Shown here piece by piece: positions 13,444-18,646 of a stretch of DNA of 18,646 nucleotides; position 1 is the first letter of the stretch, and every line of letters starts with the position of its first letter. The notes under the pieces are model-generated. The model did no database searches. It was not told the DNA's origin and was given only the letters and a program-made list of their open reading frames with translations. The position numbers and the translations under genes are program-made. The stretch comes from an uncultured Oscillospiraceae bacterium (GTDB taxonomy: Bacteria > Bacillota > Clostridia > Oscillospirales > Ruminococcaceae). Where the stretch lies: positions 1 to 18,646 of the forward strand of contig CAJUMG010000020.1 in NCBI GenBank assembly GCA_910587335.1, in the 5' to 3' direction.

Positions 13444-14349
13444 TCAGTCTTCCTTTTCGCAGTACTCCACAATCTTTCGGCAGGCATCGGCCAGATAATC
13501 CGCCGAGACCTGTTCGATCTTTCCCTGATCGCACAGCTGGGCCAGCTGCGGATCAATAGGCATTTTCGCCAGCACCGGCAGGTTAAACTCCCCGCCGATT
13601 CGATCAATATGGCTTTCGCCAAATACCTTGATCTGTTTATGGCAGTCCGGGCATTCCACATAGCTCATGTTTTCCACCAGGCCGATTACATTGACCTGCA
13701 TGGCATTGGCCATGTTCAGCGCTTTTTCCACCACCATACCCACCAGCTCCTGGGGGGAAGCCACGACCACCACGCCGTCCACCGGGATAGACTGGAACAC
13801 GGTAATCGGCACATCGCCGGTTCCGGGGGGCATGTCCACAAACAAAAAGTCGATGTCGTTCCAGATCACGTCGGTCCAGAACTGTTTGACCACGCCGGCG
13901 ATCATAGGGCCGCGCCAGATAATCGGGGCGGTCTCCTCCTCCAAAAGCATATTGGCGGAGATGACATGGATTCCAGTTTCCGTTTCAGCGGGATAGATGC
14001 CCGCCTCGTCCGACATGGCCCGGCCAGTGACGCCAAAAGCGCGGGGGATAGAAGGGCCGGTGATGTCCGAATCCAGAATACCCACCCGATATCCCAGGCG
14101 GCTCATGGTGATCGCCAGCAAGGAGGTCACCAAGGATTTTCCCACGCCGCCCTTGCCGCTGGCCACCGCGATGACCTTGCGGACCGCACTCATTTCATGA
14201 GGCGCTTCCAAAAAATCCTTTAAACTCTTGGTTCTAGAGGGGCAGTCTTCCCCACAGCTGCTGCAATCGTGGGTGCAATTTTCCGGGACCTCCCGGGAAG
14301 CGCATTCCTCGCCGCAGGCACTGCAGTCGTGATTACAATTTTCAGCCAA
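13444..14349 (-). CDS. mrp: Mrp/NBP35-family Fe-S carrier ATPase with duplicated N-terminal Cys motif
   Basis: Mrp proteins are dimeric P-loop NTPases that bind and pass on [4Fe-4S] clusters. The 301-aa product shows the deviant Walker A GKGGVGKS (65-72), ILDSDITGPS (91-100), VDMPPGTGD (171-179), and the cluster-binding pair C233/C236 (VECPDCHK). In front of the ATPase lie two copies of a 16-residue Cys-rich unit (4-19 and 24-39): N-C-x-H-D-C-S-x-C-G-E-x-C-x-S-R, four cysteines each. The start is TTG 14349, with GGGAG upstream and an in-frame stop 3 codons before it; the next ATG (residue 53) would lose both motifs. It has its own promoter (14446-14474) and terminator. The N-terminal cysteines may hold another cluster or zinc; this is inference. 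Confidence 0.94.
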   Translation of the reverse strand: MAENCNHDCSACGEECASREVPENCTHDCSSCGEDCPSRTKSLKDFLEAPHEMSAVRKVIAVASGKGGVGKSLVTSLLAITMSRLGYRVGILDSDITGPSIPRAFGVTGRAMSDEAGIYPAETETGIHVISANMLLEEETAPIIWRGPMIAGVVKQFWTDVIWNDIDFLFVDMPPGTGDVPITVFQSIPVDGVVVVASPQELVGMVVEKALNMANAMQVNVIGLVENMSYVECPDCHKQIKVFGESHIDRIGGEFNLPVLAKMPIDPQLAQLCDQGKIEQVSADYLADACRKIVEYCEKED

Positions 14350-14445
14350 AACAATTCAACTCCCAATCAAATATTTTTTCGATAGAAATATAAAATGTCC
14401 ACAGAACGTTTTACAGCTTTGTGCATTTGATTTTGTAACGCTCTT

Positions 14446-14474
14446 ATTGTAGCCTTTTGCCGGCCGGCTGTCAA
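14446..14474 (-). promoter_or_regulatory. Sigma-A promoter of mrp
   Basis: A perfect TTGACA (14469-14474) and TACAAT (14446-14451) are 17 nt apart. The -35 box directly abuts the iadA stop codon. The start near 14439 gives a leader of about 90 nt. Confidence 0.85.
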
Positions 14475-15614
14475 CTAATCCTCAAACAATCCCTTTTTTA
14501 AAACGTTGCCAGCCTCCATCAGCACCTGACCTTTTGCCACCACCGTTTCGATTTCCATCCCGGGTCCGATCACCACAAGGTCCGCGTCGCTCTCCGGCGC
14601 AAGGCAGCCTTTTTGGGGATAGAGCTCCAGCGCCTGGGCCACGTTCTTTGTCACAAAGCACAGCGCCCGCTCCAGCGGCATTCCCTTGACCTGTACCAGC
14701 GACCGGATCTGCCCGAACAGGCTGGTCATCCTGGCATAGGTAATGCCGATCAGCTCTTTATTGGGTCCCCACTTTGGCATACTGCCGTTGGAATCGGAGC
14801 TGATAGTCAAATGATCCTCGGGGATGCCCCGGGCAAGCACATCCACAATCTCCTGTGATTTTTGGTCCGGCTCCTCGCTGCTTGTATAATCCACATAGCC
14901 GCCCAGGCCGGCGAATTCCACCACATCGTCCTCCAGCATTTTGCGCATATGGGTAGGCCGGAAATGCTTAATGGGAATATCGGTGGTTTTTACAATGTCC
15001 AAAATCATCTGTAGGCCCTGACGGCCGGTGCCGGTGTGCATATGGACCACCCCGGGCTTTTTGCTCAAAAGGCCGGCGATTCTGGCCTCGCTGGCCAGCT
15101 TGATCATCTCCTCCTTGGTCAGGTGAGAGCTGCGGTGATCGGAGATAGCCACCTTTACGCCGATGACCTCCTGCAAAAACATAATGTCGTCCCCCACCGA
15201 ACCGGTGAGGGTAGGAGACGGGATTTCATACGCGCCGGTCAAGCAATAGGCGGTGATCCCCTCCTCGTTCAGCGCCTTCGTTTTAGCCAATAGGTTCCGG
15301 ACGCTGCGGGTCCGGGAATCGGTACCCAAAAGGCCCACGATGGTGGTAACGCCCGCCGTTACACTATCGGAAAAGCGAAGCTCCGGCACTCGGCTGGTAA
15401 AGCCGCTTTCCCCGCCACCGCCGGTGATATGCACGTGCTGGTCAATGAGCCCCGGGATCACCCGGCGGCCGGCGGCGTCGATGATCCGGCAATTTTCCGG
15501 CAGCTTTGCAATCTGTGGTTCGATGGCGATAATCCGGCCGCCACAGATCAAAATATCCCTTTTTCCCAGATGGGCGGGGCTGTAAACATCCGCATTTTTC
15601 ACACATAAAAACAT
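14475..15614 (-). CDS. iadA: Isoaspartyl (beta-aspartyl) dipeptidase
   Basis: IadA cleaves beta-aspartyl dipeptides that arise when damaged asparagine and aspartate residues form isoaspartate, so it recycles aged protein. It is a binuclear-zinc enzyme of the amidohydrolase family. The 379-aa product has the usual length. Ligands are seen as H60 and H62 (DQHVHITGGGGESG), the bridging, normally carboxylated lysine in GVKVAISDHRSSH, then histidines in VHMHTG and RPTHMRK, and the catalytic aspartate in SSDSNGS. The start is ATG 15614 with AAAGGGGAAG upstream. It begins 20 nt after lepB ends, with no promoter between, so they form an operon. No terminator follows, and the mrp promoter starts at its stop codon, so read-through into mrp is possible. 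Confidence 0.95.
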   Translation of the reverse strand: MFLCVKNADVYSPAHLGKRDILICGGRIIAIEPQIAKLPENCRIIDAAGRRVIPGLIDQHVHITGGGGESGFTSRVPELRFSDSVTAGVTTIVGLLGTDSRTRSVRNLLAKTKALNEEGITAYCLTGAYEIPSPTLTGSVGDDIMFLQEVIGVKVAISDHRSSHLTKEEMIKLASEARIAGLLSKKPGVVHMHTGTGRQGLQMILDIVKTTDIPIKHFRPTHMRKMLEDDVVEFAGLGGYVDYTSSEEPDQKSQEIVDVLARGIPEDHLTISSDSNGSMPKWGPNKELIGITYARMTSLFGQIRSLVQVKGMPLERALCFVTKNVAQALELYPQKGCLAPESDADLVVIGPGMEIETVVAKGQVLMEAGNVLKKGLFED

Positions 15615-15634
15615 CTTTGCTTCTTCCCCTTTCT

Positions 15635-16153
15635 TTAATGCAGTCCGCCAAATTGGCTAAATGGCCACAGGGTAAACCGGGCCCAGGCCCGGATTTTTTC
15701 CGCCGGGATGAAAGGCTCCTGCCAATAGCGGGCATCCTCTGAATTGGCGCGGTTATCCCCCAAAAACAGATAATGCCCCTCGGGAATTTCAAACTCCATT
15801 TCGGCGCCGCCGGCGGGGTGGACCACATAAGGCTCTTCCAGCGGCTGGCCATCCACCAGGATACTGCCATCCTCTTTTATGACGACCGTTTCACCGGGCA
15901 GGCCAATGAGCCGCTTGATTAGCGTTTTTTCCAGCTCATCCGATTCAAAAACCAAAATCTGTCCCCGCTCCAGCTTTTCTGTATTATGGATATGGGTACA
16001 AAATAGCACGCTGTTTTTCTGGATTGTCGGCAGCATGGAGCCGGAGGGCACCAGCACCAGCATAAATACAACCTTTAATAAAAACACAATGACAAGAACC
16101 TCCGCTCCCAGCGGAAGGACCCACTCTTTAAAAATCTTCTTCCATCCGTCCAT
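15635..16153 (-). CDS. lepB: Signal peptidase I
   Basis: This membrane serine protease removes signal peptides from secreted proteins. The 172-aa product is of the short Gram-positive type with one N-terminal membrane helix (about 15-35). The catalytic serine S39 is in VPSGSMLPTI, and the base K80 is in TLIKRLIGLPGE. The conserved box YLFLGDNRANSEDAR follows near residue 130-145. The start is ATG 16153 with AAAGGAT 10 nt upstream. It leads an operon with iadA. Its leader, about 100 nt from the promoter at 16263-16291, holds several hairpins. Other signal peptidase genes may exist elsewhere in the genome. Confidence 0.95.
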   Translation of the reverse strand: MDGWKKIFKEWVLPLGAEVLVIVFLLKVVFMLVLVPSGSMLPTIQKNSVLFCTHIHNTEKLERGQILVFESDELEKTLIKRLIGLPGETVVIKEDGSILVDGQPLEEPYVVHPAGGAEMEFEIPEGHYLFLGDNRANSEDARYWQEPFIPAEKIRAWARFTLWPFSQFGGLH

Positions 16154-16215
16154 CTTTGATTTATCCTTTCAGAAGGTGCTGTTTTGGGCAAAATCGCAAA
16201 TTCATAGCACAGGTG

Positions 16216-16239
16216 TGCAAATGACTGGAGCCATTTGCA
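16216..16239 (-). other. Hairpin in the lepB leader
   Basis: TGCAAATG (16216-16223) and CATTTGCA (16232-16239) make a perfect 8-bp stem with an 8-nt loop in the untranslated leader. A smaller stem, GCACA/TGTGC, lies immediately beside it. No U-tract follows, so this is not a terminator; it may stabilise the mRNA or be a protein site. Confidence 0.45.
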
Positions 16240-16262
16240 GGGCTGTAGCTTCAGCAAACATT

Positions 16263-16291
16263 ATTATACACGCTTTTTTCCGTTTGTACAA
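16263..16291 (-). promoter_or_regulatory. Sigma-A promoter of lepB-iadA
   Basis: TTGTAC (16286-16291) and a perfect TATAAT (16263-16268) are separated by 17 nt. The predicted start near 16256 leaves a leader of about 100 nt. Confidence 0.85.
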
Positions 16292-16318
16292 CAAAGACCA
16301 GCGGAAAATCCCGTTAGA

Positions 16319-16355
16319 AAAAGGGATTCGCGAAAAATTTCCGCAAATCCCTTTT
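16319..16355 (-). terminator. Intrinsic terminator of ridA
   Basis: AAAAGGGATT (16319-16328) pairs with AATCCCTTTT (16346-16355), with further inner GCG/CGC pairing. On the minus strand it is followed by TTTTTCTAAC counting the stem end, 23 nt after the ridA stop. Confidence 0.78.
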
Positions 16356-16378
16356 AAAAATAGCTATTTTTTGCAAGA

Positions 16379-16759
16379 TTATTTTTTCAGCGCCACCGCT
16401 TCGATCTCCACCAGGCCGCCCATGGGGAGGTTTGCCACCTCAAAGCAGCTTCTTGCCGGGCAATCGGTTTTAAAATAGGTAGCATAGATGCTGTTGACCG
16501 CTCCAAAGTCGCTGATATTCTTTAGGTACACGGTGGTTTTCAAAACGGTATCGTAATCCGCGCCGCCCGCTTTGAGCACCTCGCCCAAATTTTTCAGTGC
16601 CTGCATGGTCTGCTCCTCTACCGACTGGCCTGCCAGCTTTCTGGTAGCGGGATTGATGCCCAGCTGGCCGGAGGTAAATACCATATGGCCGCCGACAGTT
16701 CCCTGGGAATACGGGCCGATAGCGCCCGGCGCTTTATCTGTCGCGATGATCTGTTTCAT
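16379..16759 (-). CDS. ridA: RidA family enamine/imine deaminase
   Basis: RidA hydrolyses reactive 2-aminoacrylate and related enamines made by PLP enzymes, protecting other PLP enzymes. The 126-aa product has the standard length and forms trimers in its family. Active-site residues are visible: Y17 (GPYSQG), R103 with C105 (PARSCFEVANLP), and E120 (LVEIEAVA). The start is ATG 16759 with AAAGGATG 8 nt upstream. It is a single-gene unit with promoter 16823-16851 and terminator 16319-16355. A cysteine desulfurase elsewhere in the window is also a PLP enzyme, but no operon link exists. Confidence 0.95.
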   Translation of the reverse strand: MKQIIATDKAPGAIGPYSQGTVGGHMVFTSGQLGINPATRKLAGQSVEEQTMQALKNLGEVLKAGGADYDTVLKTTVYLKNISDFGAVNSIYATYFKTDCPARSCFEVANLPMGGLVEIEAVALKK

Positions 16760-16822
16760 GGGGATAACATCCTTTCTTTTTCTATTTTATATGCGAATAT
16801 AGCCGCATACTTTACTATTTTT

Positions 16823-16851
16823 ATCTTACCTGTTTCCCCATCCAATGTCAA
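16823..16851 (-). promoter_or_regulatory. Sigma-A promoter of ridA
   Basis: A perfect TTGACA (16846-16851) and TAAGAT (16823-16828) are 17 nt apart, 18 nt after the merR-type gene stop. The leader contains a small TATGCG/CGCATA hairpin near 16793-16812. Confidence 0.82.
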
Positions 16852-16868
16852 GAAAAGGAAAGGGGCTT

Positions 16869-17666
16869 TTAGTCCACCGGCAGATAAAGCGCCACGTAAT
16901 CCAGAGGGACCGGCTGACTGTAATCGGTAAATACATAAAGGCCAAAGGCCTCGCCCTTTACAGTGAGCTTTTGGTCCGCCGCGTAGCGAAGCGCCGGGGA
17001 GAGCATCCGCTCCATACCGATCCCCCAAGGGGAGCGAACCACCGTATAGACCGCCTTGGGCGCGCTCACCAGCCTTCCCTCCATCGAGGGGGTTTTCCCA
17101 TCCGGCGGCAAAAGCGCGGCTGTAAAAAGCCCTGTCATCTCCCATCCGCCGGGGCCGCGGCCGGCGATGAAGCCCCCTTCAATCAGCGATCCCACCGGCT
17201 GGACAGAGCTGGGGTCCTCCTGCTCCATCATGCTGTGGAAATACGCCTGGTTATCCGCCGGGGATTCGTGAAACAGCAGCATCGGCGGCATGGGGCAGGT
17301 TTTCAGCACATCCAGCCCCTCCTCCATAATCCGGTAATCCTCAATCGTAGCGCGGATTTGTCCAAGCAGGGCCTGCTGCTCCCGGATTTTGGCCTCGACC
17401 TGCTTTTCCTTTTGTTCCAGCAGCTTTTTTACGTCTTTATGCTGATAGGAATTCATGATCTTACAGACCTCCTCCACCGGGATATCCATACTGCGGTAAA
17501 AAAGAACGTCCAACAAAGCATAGATATCCGCAGAGGTGAAGTACCGGTAGCCGTTCCCTGCGTCCTTATGGGAATAGACAATCCCCATTTTTTCGTAATA
17601 TCGAATGGTATCGGCAGAAACACCCAAAATGTTTGCCACCTCTCCAATTTTATAAACCTTTCGCAT
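16869..17666 (-). CDS. MerR-family regulator with coiled coil and GyrI-like effector domain
   Basis: The 265-aa protein has a MerR DNA-binding domain (4-72: YKIGEVANILGVSADTIRYY, with the GNGYRYFTSADI wing). A dimerising coiled coil follows (about 75-112, VKKLLEQKEKQVEAKIREQ). The rest (about 120-265) looks like a GyrI-like small-molecule-binding domain as in BmrR and BltR, which activate drug exporters on binding their ligand. No cysteine set for metal sensing is seen, so a small organic ligand is more likely than a metal. The start is ATG 17666 with AAAAGGAG upstream, 27 nt after cinA ends, so it is probably co-transcribed with cinA. No drug transporter is nearby and no 19-bp-spaced MerR promoter was found, so the target is unknown. 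Confidence 0.9.
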   Translation of the reverse strand: MRKVYKIGEVANILGVSADTIRYYEKMGIVYSHKDAGNGYRYFTSADIYALLDVLFYRSMDIPVEEVCKIMNSYQHKDVKKLLEQKEKQVEAKIREQQALLGQIRATIEDYRIMEEGLDVLKTCPMPPMLLFHESPADNQAYFHSMMEQEDPSSVQPVGSLIEGGFIAGRGPGGWEMTGLFTAALLPPDGKTPSMEGRLVSAPKAVYTVVRSPWGIGMERMLSPALRYAADQKLTVKGEAFGLYVFTDYSQPVPLDYVALYLPVD

Positions 17667-17693
17667 CCGTTTTCTCCTTTTGGGAGCGGAAAT

Positions 17694-18646
17694 CTACCGT
17701 GCGGCGCGCTTTTCCACCGTTTGCAGCACCGCATACAACGCATGATTTTCCGCCAGACGGCGCACCCGTTCCCGCTCGTTTCCGCTGCCCCGGGCCAGAT
17801 GCAGCTCCTTGATTTCTTCCTTCCAGGGGCTGGACACCGCTACAAAAACAAGGCCAACCGGCTTTCCCTCCGACCGGCCGGGTCCTGCAATACCGGTGAC
17901 CGAACCGCCGATATCCGCGCCGGTACGGGACCGGGCGCCCCGGGCCATCTCCAGCGCCGTATCGGCGGAGACCGCCCCATGGACATTTAACGTTTCCTTT
18001 CGAACATCCAGCAAAATCCGTTTCATCTCATTGGTATAGGTACAAATGCCCGCCCGAAACACCAGCGACGCGCCGGGCACATCGGTGATCCGTCTGGCCA
18101 CACCGCCGCCGGTACAGGATTCGGCGGCAGCCAGAGTCAGTCCCTCTTCGCCCAAGGCCAGCACCACCGCTTTTTCCAACGTTCCCACATCCACGCCATA
18201 GATATACCGGCCCAGCCGCCGGCGAATTTCCTCCACCGCCGGAGCCAGAAGCTCCTCCGCCCGGCTTTGATCCGGCGCGGCGGCGGTAAGGCGCAAAAGC
18301 ACCTCGCCGGTTTTGGCGTAGGGGGCGATAGTGGGATTGATCCCCGCTTCCATCAGGTCCCGCAGCGCCTGCTCCGCCGCTGATTCGCCGATTCCAAACA
18401 GGTGTACGGTTCGGGAGAAAAAGGTCTGCCCGGTTTTGCCCGCCAGATAGGGACGGACCTGCTGCAAAAACATCGGTTCCATTTCAGAAGGAGGGCCGGG
18501 CAGGAGGAGGAGGATTTTCCCATCTGCCTCCATTGCGATCCCAGGGGCGGTGCCATTTTCGTTCTGGAACACGGCCGAGCCCTGAGGTACCATTGCCTGT
18601 TTGCGGTTGTTTTCGCTCATGGTCCGGCCGGTGCGGGCAAAATAGG
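17694..18646 (-). CDS. cinA: CinA family protein, 5' end beyond the window
   Basis: The final 316 residues of a CinA protein are present; the frame is open to the right edge, and about 100 N-terminal residues are missing. First comes the end of the MoaB-like N-terminal domain with SENNRKQAMVPQGS and LLPGPPSEMEPMF. After a linker domain, the C-terminal PncC domain (beginning with EKAVVLALGEEGLTLAAAESCTGG) is complete. PncC deamidates NMN to nicotinate mononucleotide in the pyridine nucleotide cycle, and the N-terminal domain in some members has ADP-ribose pyrophosphatase activity. SVTGIAGPG and GLVFVAVSS are typical of the family. An ATG falls at 18620, but the homologous residues continue upstream of it (FARTGRT), so it is internal. 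It leads into the MerR gene 27 nt later. Confidence 0.93.
   Translation of the reverse strand, partial: YFARTGRTMSENNRKQAMVPQGSAVFQNENGTAPGIAMEADGKILLLLPGPPSEMEPMFLQQVRPYLAGKTGQTFFSRTVHLFGIGESAAEQALRDLMEAGINPTIAPYAKTGEVLLRLTAAAPDQSRAEELLAPAVEEIRRRLGRYIYGVDVGTLEKAVVLALGEEGLTLAAAESCTGGGVARRITDVPGASLVFRAGICTYTNEMKRILLDVRKETLNVHGAVSADTALEMARGARSRTGADIGGSVTGIAGPGRSEGKPVGLVFVAVSSPWKEEIKELHLARGSGNERERVRRLAENHALYAVLQTVEKRAAR

Noticed and set aside
13345..14223. 292-aa plus-strand ORF antisense to mrp
   Set aside because: It is a His-rich shadow frame with no family resemblance; mrp is conserved over the same bases.
16845..17990. 381-aa plus-strand ORF across merR and cinA
   Set aside because: It spans two clearly conserved minus-strand genes and their gap, with an arbitrary composition.
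1..18646. CRISPR arrays, tRNA or rRNA genes, insertion sequences, phage genes
   Set aside because: No regularly spaced direct repeats, cloverleaf-like stretches, transposase or integrase frames were seen by eye. A tRNA or repeat search program would be more sensitive.

Overview
The window looks like chromosomal DNA from a Gram-positive, low-oxygen Firmicute of the Clostridia, most likely an Oscillospiraceae/Ruminococcaceae-type gut bacterium. The reasons are: an RNase J instead of an RNase E; a class B sortase and a short Gram-positive signal peptidase I; a clostridial NifS-NifU-MnmA gene set; strong GGAGG ribosome binding sites; sigma-A promoters of the TTGACA/TATAAT kind; and moderately GC-rich coding DNA with AT-rich gaps. 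The species call is inference from gene content only. Almost all genes are core or near-core. I see no insertion sequence, prophage, CRISPR array, rRNA or tRNA gene.

Layout. 1-2740: rnjA on the minus strand, with a bidirectional terminator behind it and a leader of about 490 nt. The leader has a strong promoter and an internal terminator-like hairpin, so it is either a transcription attenuator or a separate small RNA. 2800-6262: plus-strand block, first RNase HI (rnhA) with its own promoter, then a tight three-gene operon of cysteine desulfurase, IscU/NifU scaffold and the tRNA 2-thiouridylase MnmA, closed by a terminator shared with the opposite strand. 6310-7465: an accessory-looking patch with a DUF4177 protein, a small XRE regulator with two perfect palindromic operators, and about 400 bases with no convincing gene. 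7466-10063: a CDF metal exporter and peptidase T (minus). 10134-10757: an unrecognised 168-residue protein (plus). 10837-13122: a large class B sortase fused to four BIG2 Ig-like domains (minus). 13444-18646: a minus-strand run of an Mrp/NBP35 Fe-S carrier, isoaspartyl dipeptidase, signal peptidase I, RidA, a MerR regulator with a GyrI-like domain, and the C-terminal three quarters of CinA, which runs off the right edge.

How the genes fit together. Several functions concern Fe-S and sulfur handling: NifS gives persulfide sulfur both to the NifU scaffold and, by inference, to MnmA for wobble-uridine thiolation, and Mrp carries Fe-S clusters. Others are repair or salvage enzymes: RidA removes reactive enamines, IadA removes isoaspartyl peptides, CinA deamidates NMN, and PepT trims tripeptides. 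RNase J and RNase HI act on RNA. Sortase and signal peptidase I act at the cell surface.

Most notable for follow-up are the rnjA leader RNA, the sortase-BIG2 fusion, the duplicated cysteine motif on Mrp, and the XRE operator pair whose rightward promoter faces no recognisable gene.
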